DNA of 64,000 bases, from the NCBI RefSeq assembly GCF_020084865.1, contig NZ_CP071953.1, forward strand, positions 2,604,001 through 2,668,000. The letters are read 5' to 3'. Within the stretch, counting starts at the first letter, position 1; every line of letters starts with the position of its first letter. Under the pieces are notes generated by a model. That model searched no databases. It worked only from the letters and a program-made list of their open reading frames with translations, and had not been told where the DNA came from. The translations under genes were made by a program, and so were the position numbers. Positions 41,264 to 49,544 of this stretch are shown here, one piece after another. This stretch comes from Candidatus Kaistella beijingensis. GTDB lineage: Bacteria; Bacteroidota; Bacteroidia; Flavobacteriales; Weeksellaceae.

Positions 41264-42628
41264 TTATCTTGAAAGGAATTTTACGGATTCGTTTGGTGTT
41301 TTTAGAAGGTAACTGCCTTTTTTCAAGTCGTGTTTGAGTTTATTCCAACCGTTTTTCAAAATGATACCTTCTACTGTTCTTCCTGAATAATCAAGGATTT
41401 CTGCGGGTAAATTTTTGTCGAGGCCATTAACGAGCAAATTTCCTTTTTCCAATACGACGCTGATTTTTTTTTTGGAAATATTATCAACTTGCAAAGCGCT
41501 ATTTTGAAAAATCCATTTGTAGGCAGCAGCAAATTCACCTTTCCAGTAATTTTCGTTGTGCTGTCCGTAAGAATCTAGTTTTACCAAAGTGTTTGTTGAT
41601 TTTAAACCTTTTGCTTGAAGATTGTTTTTTACAGTTTCTATATCACTCGCCATTGTGGAGCTTTCATTGGAACCTGCCACGAAATAAATCCTCATATTCG
41701 AAAGATTTGCAGTGGAAGTTTGGATGTAGTTGTTGAACTGATCTCTCACAATCCAGTAAGCGGGACTGAAAGAACCGATTTTCGAAAAAACGCCGCTGTA
41801 TTTCACGGCGCCATAATTAGAAATCAATGCTCCCAAAGAACTTCCAATCAATGCATTGTATTCAGCGCCAGATTTGGTTCTATAATTTGAATCTACATAA
41901 GGTTTCAAAGTTTCTGCAATAAACTGCATGTATTGATCGCCTTCTCCACCGCCGTATTGCGGGTTATTCCACGGTGTATATTCGTTAATTCTGTTTGAAC
42001 CACCGTTTTCGATTCCCACTACAATTGCACCGTAATCACCTTGTGAAAAGAGGTTGTTTAAGGTTTCATCAATTTGCCACTCTCCAGAAAAAGAGGTCGC
42101 ATTATCGAATAAATTTTGCCCATCCTGCATATAAATTATTGGGTAAGTTTTGGTAGAAGTTTGATAGTCAGGAGGTAAATAAATCCATATTTTTCTGTTT
42201 CTGTTCAATTGAGGCATGAAGAAAGAATTGCTCATGATGTGAACATTTGAAGCAGCCGTGCTTGCATTTCCGGCACCCAAATCTTCCCAGGACTGAATGG
42301 TTAAATTCAATGTTTGAGCGGTTCCGCTAAAAGTAAAAGTGCGGTTTGGTAAATAATTTCCTGTAGCGTTTCCTTCTACAGTATTCCAACTTCCGCGGGT
42401 AAATTTATATTCCGCAATTCCGCTTCCTTCAGGAACGGTATAAACAAAATTTCCATTTCCATCAGAAACCATTGGCGTTGAAGATGGGTTCCATCCGTTA
42501 AAACTTCCCGCAACATAAATCGTTGCAGCAGTTGGTGTATTTGTTGGGATCGACGTGATTTTCAACGTAACCTGCGAAAAGATGAATGTTGAAGACAGAA
42601 CAAAAAATAATAGATATTTTCTCATCAA
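41264..42628 (-). CDS. T9SS-sorted esterase with N-terminal starch-binding-type module
   Basis: A 454-residue exported protein. After the signal peptide (YLLFFVLSSTFIFSQ) an immunoglobulin-like carbohydrate module (VAGSFNGWNPSSTPMVSDGNG, IAEYKFTRGSWNTVEGN) at about 20-110 resembles CBM20/48 types. An esterase domain at about 125-370 follows (RNRKIWIYLPPDYQ, PIIYMQDGQNLF, ALIGSSLGALISNYGA with the nucleophile Ser). The C-terminal DYSGRTVEGIILKNGWNKLKH and GSYLLKTPNESVKFLSR are a T9SS type A tail. It may deacylate polysaccharide. A second in-frame ATG is one codon later. Confidence 0.82.
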   Translation of the reverse strand: MMRKYLLFFVLSSTFIFSQVTLKITSIPTNTPTAATIYVAGSFNGWNPSSTPMVSDGNGNFVYTVPEGSGIAEYKFTRGSWNTVEGNATGNYLPNRTFTFSGTAQTLNLTIQSWEDLGAGNASTAASNVHIMSNSFFMPQLNRNRKIWIYLPPDYQTSTKTYPIIYMQDGQNLFDNATSFSGEWQIDETLNNLFSQGDYGAIVVGIENGGSNRINEYTPWNNPQYGGGEGDQYMQFIAETLKPYVDSNYRTKSGAEYNALIGSSLGALISNYGAVKYSGVFSKIGSFSPAYWIVRDQFNNYIQTSTANLSNMRIYFVAGSNESSTMASDIETVKNNLQAKGLKSTNTLVKLDSYGQHNENYWKGEFAAAYKWIFQNSALQVDNISKKKISVVLEKGNLLVNGLDKNLPAEILDYSGRTVEGIILKNGWNKLKHDLKKGSYLLKTPNESVKFLSR

Positions 42629-42651
42629 TTAAATACTAATTTAATTTTGGA

Positions 42652-43290
42652 TTAATGTTTAAAGAATTCCATTAAGTCCATATAGTTTTTTTGGTTCACG
42701 CCGTGTCCGCTCATATATTCTCGGAACGTGAAATAGCACCCTAAATCATAGAGTAGATCGGCTGCTTTTCTTCCCCAATCCAACGGAATTACGGCATCTT
42801 CGGTTCCGTGGGAAATAAAAAAACGTAATTTTTCGAGTTTCTTTTTATCTTTTGATATGTTTTCCAACAGTTTTTCTTCAGGGTAACAGCTCATACAGGC
42901 AACCTTTGAGAATAAATCAGGATTCTGCAAAGCCAAAGCATAACTTAAGATTCCACCTTGCGAAAAACCGCAAAGATGCGTTTCGTTATCGGTTAGTCCA
43001 TAATGATTGGTGATTATTAATATACTTTCTAAAATTGTTTTTTCAGATTGTTTAGCTTGAGGAATGTCAATTCGGTTTTCGGCATTCATCAAATCAATAT
43101 CATACCAAGAATAACCTCCGTAAGGAGTAGAAAATGGTGCACGAAAACTCACAACCAACCAATCTTCTGGTAGAGTAGGGACGAAGGAAAAGAGGTCTTC
43201 CTCGTTGCTTCCGTAACCGTGCAGTAAAATTAAAAGTGGAGTTTTTGGGGTGATATTTTGTGGTTCTCGAACCAAATATTGTAAATCCAT
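42652..43290 (-). CDS. Phospholipase/carboxylesterase family alpha/beta hydrolase
   Basis: A 212-residue cytoplasmic hydrolase of the AB_hydrolase_2 type. LLILLHGYGSNEEDLFSFV near residue 19 is the oxyanion-hole region. The nucleophile Ser is in HLCGFSQGGILSYALAL (GFSQG) near residue 110. The Asp is in ISHGTEDAVIPLDWGRKAADL near 160 and the His in FREYMSGHGVNQKN near 195. These enzymes hydrolyse short acyl esters. A promoter box lies only 4 bp before the ATG, suggesting a leaderless transcript. Confidence 0.9.
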   Translation of the reverse strand: MDLQYLVREPQNITPKTPLLILLHGYGSNEEDLFSFVPTLPEDWLVVSFRAPFSTPYGGYSWYDIDLMNAENRIDIPQAKQSEKTILESILIITNHYGLTDNETHLCGFSQGGILSYALALQNPDLFSKVACMSCYPEEKLLENISKDKKKLEKLRFFISHGTEDAVIPLDWGRKAADLLYDLGCYFTFREYMSGHGVNQKNYMDLMEFFKH

Positions 43291-43996
43291 GCGGCAAATA
43301 TACTGAAATTTGAAGCTTTAAAAACCATGGTGATTATGACGTAAAACTTGCTTGATTACATTCCATTTTTATCAGGCTTGTAGAAATGTTCGATTGAAAA
43401 ATATGTATATAATTTATTATTTTACTGATATATTTGCAATGCTATATTGATAATTTTTAGCGACTAAATCTATTGATTTTTCTTTTGCTAATGAGGATTT
43501 CTAAATGCGATTTTTAAAATTTTAAAATGGTCTTGTGTTTTTTAAACTATATTTTCCAATTTTATACAAAAAATTTTTTATATAAAGTTATAGTTTATAT
43601 GTATTTGTTTTTAACATTTGATTATTAACAGATTACATAATAAATATAAAAATTAGTTTAAGTAATTATAAATAGTGTTTTTATTTATATTTTGAAAACT
43701 ACAGGTAAAATTAATTCTAAATTCTATTTTAATTCTATTTCTACTAAAATAGCCAACACGGATTTCGATGATGTAGATGTTCGTTTCATCAAGGAATTTC
43801 TTGAAGTTTTAATTTTGTGAATTTAAAACCATAATATACATTTTACAATCAAAATCGTTTTATCGTTTTTCTCAATTTGTGTCGAAAGAATATTTTTTTT
43901 TATTCAAAATAAAGATTGAAAGATTAGAAATCGAGTTTAATTAACTTTTCTCTTTTCGCGAATCGTCGTAACTTTACGAAATAATAAATCGTAAAA
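43291..43996. other. 700-bp AT-rich spacer, mostly featureless
   Basis: The gap is unusually AT-rich and has no full gene. A short frame at 43692-43820 (LKTTGKINSKFYFNSIST... to FIKEFLEVLIL) starts at TTG and looks like a degraded coding piece, but no family is recognised. The promoter of the desaturase gene (TAACTTTA near 43970) probably lies at its right end. Confidence 0.3.
43295..43302 (-). promoter_or_regulatory. -7 box TATATTTG 4 nt before the hydrolase start
   Basis: On the minus strand TATATTTG (complement CAAATATA) ends 4 nt before the ATG at 43290. Transcription would begin at or inside the start codon. Confidence 0.4.
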
Positions 43997-44749
43997 ATGG
44001 CAGTAATAATTTTCATTGCAGTTCTTTGGTATTCGGGACTGTTTTTTCAGACTTTTTTTCTTCACCGTTATGCGGCGCATCAAACTTATAAGATGTCGAG
44101 ATTTGGTGAAAAATTATGTTATGTTTTAACTTGGATTACGCAAGGTTCAAACTATCTTTCCGCTTATGGATATGGAGTAATGCACAGAATGCATCATGCG
44201 TATGCAGACACGGAGAAAGATCCGCATTCACCGAAATATGACCACAATCTTTTCACCATGATGTGGCGCACGAAAAAAATCTATCAGCAAATCAACCAAC
44301 AGAAAGTTGCGATTGAAGAAAAGTTCACCAAAAATGTTCCGCAATGGGAAGGTTTCGACAAATTCGCTAGTTCTTGGGGTTCGAGAATTGGATGGGGAAT
44401 TGCCTATACCGCGTTTTTCTACTTTTTTGCTACGGCGTGGTGGCAATGGTTATTTCTTCCTGTTGCTTATTTAATGGCGCCAATTCACGGCGTAATTATC
44501 AATTGGTTCGGACATATTTATGGTTATGTGAATTTCAAAGTTTCAGATACTTCAAAAAACTTGTTCCATTTCGATTGGTTGATGATGGGAGAAGGTTATC
44601 ACAACAATCACCACAAATATGGCGGAAGAGCCAATTTTGGCGGCGTAAGATGGCATGAAATAGATGTAACTTACCTGATTATGGTTTTGCTTGATAAAAT
44701 AAAGTTGATTAAACTAAATCCTGTTACAAATGTAAAAAGAGAAGTTTAA
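43997..44749 (+). CDS. Fatty acid (acyl-CoA/acyl-lipid) desaturase
   Basis: A 250-residue membrane di-iron desaturase with three histidine boxes: HRYAAH near residue 23, HRMHH near 59, and HNNHH near 203. Hydrophobic segments are at the start (VIIFIAVLWYSGLFFQTFF) and around 130-170 (IAYTAFFYFFATAWWQWLFLP). It introduces a double bond into acyl chains and would tune membrane fluidity. The length is that of short bacterial delta-9-like desaturases. It is single, preceded by the AT-rich spacer and followed by a hairpin-rich region. Confidence 0.9.
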   Translation: MAVIIFIAVLWYSGLFFQTFFLHRYAAHQTYKMSRFGEKLCYVLTWITQGSNYLSAYGYGVMHRMHHAYADTEKDPHSPKYDHNLFTMMWRTKKIYQQINQQKVAIEEKFTKNVPQWEGFDKFASSWGSRIGWGIAYTAFFYFFATAWWQWLFLPVAYLMAPIHGVIINWFGHIYGYVNFKVSDTSKNLFHFDWLMMGEGYHNNHHKYGGRANFGGVRWHEIDVTYLIMVLLDKIKLIKLNPVTNVKREV

Positions 44750-44766
44750 AACCACATCCATACAAC

Positions 44767-44802
44767 AAAAAAAGACAAGTTCTAAACCTGGCTTTTTTTA
44801 TT
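44767..44802 (+). terminator. Candidate terminator after the desaturase gene
   Basis: AAAAAAAG and CTTTTTTT arms with one or more internal mismatches enclose TTCTAAA. The hairpin is weaker than others in the window. Confidence 0.4.
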
Positions 44803-44886
44803 TCTTGGTTTCGACATTAAGTAAAATTCGAAATGATTAGATTCCTCACGTCGCTCGAAATGACAGTCATTTGCCTTGTTGCGTGA

Positions 44887-44929
44887 GGAAAAACCGCCGC
44901 CGCAGCGAAGCTGCGGCGGCGGTTTTTCC
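44887..44929. repeat. 20-bp perfect GC-rich hairpin with GAA loop
   Basis: Arms 44887-44906 and 44910-44929 are exactly complementary around a GAA triloop. The stem is GGAAAAACC then six GC-rich triplets. It sits in the 266-bp gap between the desaturase and tyrS genes. The same spacer contains CCTCACGTCGCTCGAAATGACA, a word common in such spacers. Confidence 0.9.
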
Positions 44930-44987
44930 TTATTTATAATATTTTATTCAAGTGCCATTTCGGGCGAAGCGAAAAATCTCTAGAGTT

Positions 44988-45015
44988 CCGAATCCCGAAC
45001 CTCGAAACTCGCATC
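44988..45015. repeat. Short tandem CTCGAAC-like words
   Basis: AATCCCGAACCTCGAAACTCGC then ATCTCACAAC are degenerate repeats of a 7-8 bp word, adjoining the 3' end of tyrS. Related words lie before gldC. Confidence 0.5.
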
Positions 45016-46311
45016 TCACAACGCTTTCACGATGAAATAGTTCTTTTTCCCTTTTTGGATGAGAAGGAATTTTCCGTCGATCAAATCTTTGTCGGCAACT
45101 TCAAAAGTGTCGTCAACTTTTTCCTTATTAATGGAAATCGCGTTTTGCTGAAGTTCTCTTCTCGCTTCACCTTTCGATTTTAAAAATCCTGATTTTTCTG
45201 AAATTAAGTCGATAACGTTCGAACCAACAACTTCGTTTTTAGAAAGTTCCTTTTGTGGAACACCTTCGAAAACTTCCAAAAAAGTCGCCTCGTCCAAATT
45301 CACCAAATCTTCAGCGGTGCTTCTTCCGAAAAGTATTTCAGATGCTTTTACGGCTTTTTCCAATTCTTCTCTGTTGTGAACCCAAACTGTTACTTCTTCC
45401 GCCAATTTTTTCTGAAGTTTTCTTTCGTGTGGTGCGGTTTTATGTTCAGAAATGAGGTTTTCGATTTCCTCTTTGCCTAAAAAAGTATAGAATTTTATGA
45501 ACCTTTCGGCATCTTCATCGGTCGCGTTTACCCAAAATTGGTAGAATTTGTAAGGCGAAGTTCTTTTTGGATCCAACCAATAATTTTCACCACTTTCCGA
45601 CTTTCCAAACTTGGAACCATCTGACTTCGTGATAAGTGGGACAGTTAAAGCAAACGCTTCACCTTGCGCTTTTCTGCGAATGAGTTCAGTTCCGGTCGTG
45701 ATATTTCCCCATTGATCAGTTCCGCCCATTTGAAGTTTCACATTTTTTTCACGGTACAGATGCAGGAAATCGTAACCTTGCAAAAGTTGGTAGGTAAATT
45801 CCGTGAAACTCATTCCTTCCGCACCGCCTTCTCCTGTAAATCTTTTCTTTACGGAATCTTTCGCCATCATGTAATTCACCGTGATGTTTTTCCCTATATC
45901 GCGAATGAAATCAAGGAAAGAAAATTCCTTCATCCAGTCGTAATTGTTTACAAGTTCAGCCTTATTTTCACCCTCTCCATCAAATTTCAAAAATTTAGAA
46001 AGCTGGTTTTTTAGGCAATCTACATAATGATTTAAGGTCGCCTCATCCAAAAGATTTCTCTCGTTGGATTTTCCCGAAGGATCGCCAATCATTCCTGTTG
46101 CACCACCAACCAATGCAATCGGTTTGTGGCCGTGTTGCTGAAAATGAGCCAAAATTTTGATCTGAATCAAACTCCCGATATGCAGCGAATCCGCAGTTGG
46201 ATCGAATCCGATATAAGCGGTCGTCAATTCCTTATTCAGTTGTTCGTCTGTTCCGGGCATCATGTCGGCAAAAAGTCCGCGCCATTTCAGTTCTTCAATA
46301 AAAGGGTTCAT
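45016..46311 (-). CDS. tyrS: Tyrosine-tRNA ligase
   Basis: A 431-residue class I synthetase that charges tRNA-Tyr. The HIGH-type motif is in [13 protein letters not shown] near residue 38. [24 protein letters not shown] near 177 and the KMSKS-type motif in [10 protein letters not shown] near 233 complete the catalytic core. The C-terminal S4 RNA-binding part is [31 protein letters not shown]. The length matches bacterial TyrRS (420-430). A TATCTTTG box upstream is a plausible promoter. Confidence 0.94.
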   Translation of the reverse strand: MNPFIEELKWRGLFADMMPGTDEQLNKELTTAYIGFDPTADSLHIGSLIQIKILAHFQQHGHKPIALVGGATGMIGDPSGKSNERNLLDEATLNHYVDCLKNQLSKFLKFDGEGENKAELVNNYDWMKEFSFLDFIRDIGKNITVNYMMAKDSVKKRFTGEGGAEGMSFTEFTYQLLQGYDFLHLYREKNVKLQMGGTDQWGNITTGTELIRRKAQGEAFALTVPLITKSDGSKFGKSESGENYWLDPKRTSPYKFYQFWVNATDEDAERFIKFYTFLGKEEIENLISEHKTAPHERKLQKKLAEEVTVWVHNREELEKAVKASEILFGRSTAEDLVNLDEATFLEVFEGVPQKELSKNEVVGSNVIDLISEKSGFLKSKGEARRELQQNAISINKEKVDDTFEVADKDLIDGKFLLIQKGKKNYFIVKAL

Positions 46312-46334
46312 TTCCTGTAAATTTTTTGAAGTCG

Positions 46335-46342
46335 CAAAGATA
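46335..46342 (-). promoter_or_regulatory. -7 box TATCTTTG for tyrS
   Basis: CAAAGATA on the plus strand is TATCTTTG on the minus strand. It ends 23 nt before the ATG at 46311. Confidence 0.45.
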
Positions 46343-46537
46343 GGGAATTCGTCAAGATTTCTTTAAGGTTTTTGGGCGTGTTTTTCGCCAACGCACTTTC
46401 CAATTCTAAAAAAACCGCGTTTTCCGCTATATCTTTTCTTCCGCTTCGCTACAGAAAAGGATGCCGCTGCAACCGCTCACGCAGGGAGTCGCTTTTCATG
46501 AAATTTTTGGCAAAAAAGAAGGGTAAATAAAACACTC

Positions 46538-46568
46538 TTTTCGGCGGCGGCGAAGCCGCCGCCGAAAA
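46538..46568. repeat. 14-bp perfect GC-rich hairpin with GAA loop
   Basis: TTTTCGGCGGCGGC (46538-46551), GAA, then GCCGCCGCCGAAAA (46555-46568). It has the same loop and style as 44887-44929. Confidence 0.88.
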
Positions 46569-46777
46569 TTCCAATAAATAGAACCAATTTTTTTCAGGAC
46601 AATTTAATAATTTTAAAATATTGATAATCAGATTTATATCCGATACAAACGACTACAAATGATATTAAACACTTCTTTACCGACTAAATTTTGGTGAGCG
46701 GTGAATCTTTGCACCAGAGATTTGCGGAAAAACAGTGAGACGCAATTCTAAAGTATAATTAATAAAAATTTAAAGTC

Positions 46778-47107
46778 ATGTCACTAAGAAACAAAGTTAC
46801 CTTAATCGGTAGAACAGGAAAAGAAGTCGAAATCGTAAAATTCGAAAACGGAAAACTGGCGAAAGTAAGTTTAGCCACCACAGATTACTATACCAATGCG
46901 CTTGGTGAAAAAGTAGAAGAAACGCAATGGCACAATCTCGTTGCCAACGGAAAATTAGCCGACATCATGGAAAAGTATGTAGAAAAAGGTAAAGAAATCG
47001 CCGTGGAGGGAAAAATCGTCTATAGAACTTACGACGATAAAGATGGAGTAAAAAGATATACCACCGATATTCGTGTAGAAGAATTAGTGATGGTCGGAAG
47101 CAAATAA
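46778..47107 (+). CDS. ssb: Single-stranded DNA-binding protein, OB fold only
   Basis: A 109-residue SSB. It begins MSLRNKVTLIGRTGKEVEIV and continues AKVSLATTDYYTNALGEKVEETQWHNLVANGKLADIMEKYVEKGKEIAVEGKI in pieces, all typical SSB OB-fold strands. It stops right after YTTDIRVEELVMVGSK, so the Gly-rich linker and acidic C-terminal tip that recruit repair proteins are absent. Many Bacteroidota carry such a short SSB besides a longer one. It binds single-stranded DNA in replication or recombination. The HRDC protein follows in the same direction. Confidence 0.88.
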   Translation: MSLRNKVTLIGRTGKEVEIVKFENGKLAKVSLATTDYYTNALGEKVEETQWHNLVANGKLADIMEKYVEKGKEIAVEGKIVYRTYDDKDGVKRYTTDIRVEELVMVGSK

Positions 47108-47192
47108 CTTGGTGAAATGAGCCGATTTGCAAATTGTAATTCGGCTCAGTCTCCCATCATTCAACAACAAACACCATAAAAATCCACCAATC

Positions 47193-47642
47193 ATGAAAGT
47201 AAAATTAATAAAAGTCCGTTTGTCGGAAGAATATATCTACAGTGACCAAAGAATTCTAGACCAGTTTTTGAGAGAAAATAATATTTTGAAATACGAATCC
47301 GCTTTTGTGAAGGACGATGAAAGTTACTGGTCCGTTATTCTTTATTACGAGGAAATGAAAATGTCGGTCAACGAAGCAAAATCCCAAAAATATTCTGCCG
47401 GAAAAGATGCAGAATTAAGCAAGGATGAAATTGCAATTTTAGATTCGCTAAAACTTTGGCGCACCGAGAAAGCAAAAGAGCAAAATCTTCCAGTTTATTT
47501 TATAGCAACCAATAATGAATTATTATCCATCGCAAAATACAAACCGATAAAAAAAGAAGAATTGCTTGATATAAAAGGTTTCGGCAGACACAAACTCGAA
47601 AATTATGGCGAAGAAATCATCGAAATTTTAGAGCGTGTATGA
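47193..47642 (+). CDS. HRDC domain protein
   Basis: A 149-residue protein. Residues 1-75 are an unassigned region (MKVKLIKVRLSEEYIYSDQR, SYWSVILYYEEMKMSVNEAK). The C-terminal half is an HRDC domain: LKLWRTEKAKEQNLPVYFI, ATNNELLSIAKYKPIKKEELL, DIKGFGRHKLENYGEEIIEIL. HRDC domains bind nucleic acid in RecQ helicases and RNase D. Here it stands without a helicase. The ATG at 47193 is used because the longer frame runs through the spacer. It ends 25 bp before IS1182 copy 1. Confidence 0.85.
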   Translation: MKVKLIKVRLSEEYIYSDQRILDQFLRENNILKYESAFVKDDESYWSVILYYEEMKMSVNEAKSQKYSAGKDAELSKDEIAILDSLKLWRTEKAKEQNLPVYFIATNNELLSIAKYKPIKKEELLDIKGFGRHKLENYGEEIIEILERV

Positions 47643-47667
47643 TAAAATAATGCGATGTAATCAATAG

Positions 47668-49384
47668 GAATCCGTCTCACAACTGAGGCGGATTTTTTTT
47701 GGTTATTATTTAGGATTTTTGTATATTTATCATTGATAATCAGATAGTTGTTTATGAATTTCAAGCATTATAACCAAAATCAGCTGGTGCTGTTTCCTTA
47801 TAGTTTTGAGGAATTGATTCCCGAAAATCACCCTGTTCGGATTGTCAATGATATTTTGGAGAGAATTAATATAGATCCGCTTCTAAAAGCCTACAGCAGA
47901 GAAGGAAATCCCAGTTATCATCCCGGGATGATGCTCAAAGTGATGGTTTTTGCGTACATGAATAATATTTATTCCTCCCGGAAGATAGAAAAAGCGCTTC
48001 GGGAAAATATCAATTTTATGTGGCTTTCCAACATGAGCATTGTGGATCACAATACCGTGAACCGCTTCCGGAGCAATAAGCTGGAAGCGGCTTTCAAGGA
48101 TATTTTCTCGCAAGTAGTTTTGCTTTTGGCAGATGAAGGCTTGGTGAGTTTGAAACAGGTTTTTGTGGATGGAACGAAAATCGAAGCACAGGCAAACCGC
48201 TACACTTTTGTTTGGGCAAATGCCATTAAAACCAATAAAGAAAAAATGCTCCGCCAATTGGAAGATCTTTGGAAATACGCTCAAAACGTGGCAAGAGAGG
48301 AAGACAAAGACCCTGAACCGCCTGAGTTTAAAGAAATCAGCAAAGAAAAGATCCAGCAAACCGTAGAAAATATCAATGCCAAATTGAAAGGCAGCGACCG
48401 CAAGACCGATTCCGACAAAAAAGCTAAAGCCAAGCTGAATTACATTAAAAATAATTTTGAGAAAAACCTCGATAAATACGAAGCTCAGGAAGCGATTTTA
48501 AAAGAAAGAAACTCTTACAGCAAGACGGATGAAGACGCCACTTTTATGAGAATGAAGGATGATCACATGCAGAACGGACAACTTAAACCCGCCTACAATG
48601 CACAAATTTCTACGGAGAATCAAATCATCGTCAATTATACCATTCATCAGCAGACCAATGACTTCAATACCCTAGAGCATCATCTTAAAAATTTTGAGAA
48701 ACTCTATGGGGAAAAAAGATTGGCGGAATTAGAAGAACTCACTGCCGATGCAGGTTATGGGAGCGAGCAGAACTATGAATTGCTGGAACAGAACAATATT
48801 ACACCTTATGTAAAATACAACACCTTCGACAAAGAGCAGGATGCCCATTATCAGGCGAAACACAAAACATTCAGCAAAGAAAATCTGCACTACAATCAGG
48901 AAAAAGATTATTACGTCTGTGCGATGGGTCAAAAGATGGAAAAAACACACGAAAGCACTCGGAAAACCAAGACCGGTTACCCTCAAAAACTCTCGCATTA
49001 TCAGGCTAAAAACTGTGATGGATGCCCAATCAGAGGCGTTTGTCACAGTTCCAAAGAAAATCGCAGTGTAGAGCGAAACCATCATCTGGAACAGTACAAA
49101 GAGAAAATCAGGGAACTATTAAACAGCCAAGAAGGCATTAAAAAACGCAGACAACGCTCGGTTGAAGTAGAACCTGTGTTTGCACATCTGAAACATTGCA
49201 ACAATTTTAAGCGGTTTACCCTGAAAGGTCTGAAAAAAGTAGAATTGGAGTTCGGATTGCACGCATTAGCACACAATTTAAGAAAGAAAGTTGCCTAAAG
49301 AAGACAACTTTTTCTTTTTCCAAAACATTGAAGATTGGAACTGCAATAAAAAATCCGCCTCAATTTTTATTGTGAGACAGATTC
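47668..49384 (+). mobile_element. IS1182-family insertion sequence, copy 1
   Basis: The 1717-bp element has related ends: GAATCCGTCTCACAA (47668-) and, inverted, GAATCTGTCTCACAA (ending 49384). Each end forms a hairpin with the GGCGGATT or CCGCC word just inside. A second copy of the same length lies inverted at 53619-55335. No target-site duplication is recognisable. Confidence 0.88.
47748..49298 (+). CDS. IS1182-family transposase
   Basis: A 516-residue DDE transposase. The N-terminus (MNFKHYNQNQLVLFPYSFEELIP in pieces) and YHPGMMLKVMVFAYMNNIYSSRKIEK are typical of IS1182. First Asp in KQVFVDGTKIEAQANRYTF, second in ELTADAGYGSEQNYEL, Glu in RSVEVEPVFAHLKHCNNF. A cysteine cluster (NCDGCPIRGVCHSS) follows the second Asp. 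The frame is complete and identical in sequence to copy 2, so it is probably active. An ATG two codons downstream is an alternative start. Confidence 0.92.
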   Translation: MFMNFKHYNQNQLVLFPYSFEELIPENHPVRIVNDILERINIDPLLKAYSREGNPSYHPGMMLKVMVFAYMNNIYSSRKIEKALRENINFMWLSNMSIVDHNTVNRFRSNKLEAAFKDIFSQVVLLLADEGLVSLKQVFVDGTKIEAQANRYTFVWANAIKTNKEKMLRQLEDLWKYAQNVAREEDKDPEPPEFKEISKEKIQQTVENINAKLKGSDRKTDSDKKAKAKLNYIKNNFEKNLDKYEAQEAILKERNSYSKTDEDATFMRMKDDHMQNGQLKPAYNAQISTENQIIVNYTIHQQTNDFNTLEHHLKNFEKLYGEKRLAELEELTADAGYGSEQNYELLEQNNITPYVKYNTFDKEQDAHYQAKHKTFSKENLHYNQEKDYYVCAMGQKMEKTHESTRKTKTGYPQKLSHYQAKNCDGCPIRGVCHSSKENRSVERNHHLEQYKEKIRELLNSQEGIKKRRQRSVEVEPVFAHLKHCNNFKRFTLKGLKKVELEFGLHALAHNLRKKVA

Positions 49385-49402
49385 TTTTTAATGAAGAATA
49401 CA

Positions 49403-49416
49403 TTGGCTTTAGCCGA
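49403..49416 (+). repeat. Single REP-type hairpin (one arm mutated)
   Basis: TTGGCTTTAGCCGA differs by one base from the inner REP hairpin. It lies 18 bp right of IS1182 copy 1 and upstream of hisS. Confidence 0.7.
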
Positions 49417-49484
49417 AAATTCGCATTAGATCTTTTATTAAATTTTTTCAGAAACTACAATCAGTCAAATCATTATCATTTCCT

Positions 49485-49492
49485 TATTTTTG
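49485..49492 (+). promoter_or_regulatory. -7 box TATTTTTG for hisS
   Basis: TATTTTTG fits TAnnTTTG and lies 52 nt upstream of the ATG at 49545. Confidence 0.4.
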
Positions 49493-49544
49493 CAAATGTA
49501 GATTGCTTTATCAATCGTCAATTATTATTCATCAATCATAAAAA

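Larger units (their letters stand above)
46312..46777. other. 466-bp spacer with dispersed GC hairpin
   Basis: No gene is visible. It holds the tyrS promoter box (46335-46342), GC-rich text (CCGCTTCGCTACAGAAAAGG) and the GAA-loop hairpin at 46538-46568. The final 200 bp before ssb are AT-rich and featureless. Confidence 0.6.

Noticed and set aside
44887..44929. The GC-rich hairpin as an ordinary terminator
   Set aside because: Its loop, stem style and repetition elsewhere in the window fit a repeat family better. The T-run is part of the palindrome on both sides.
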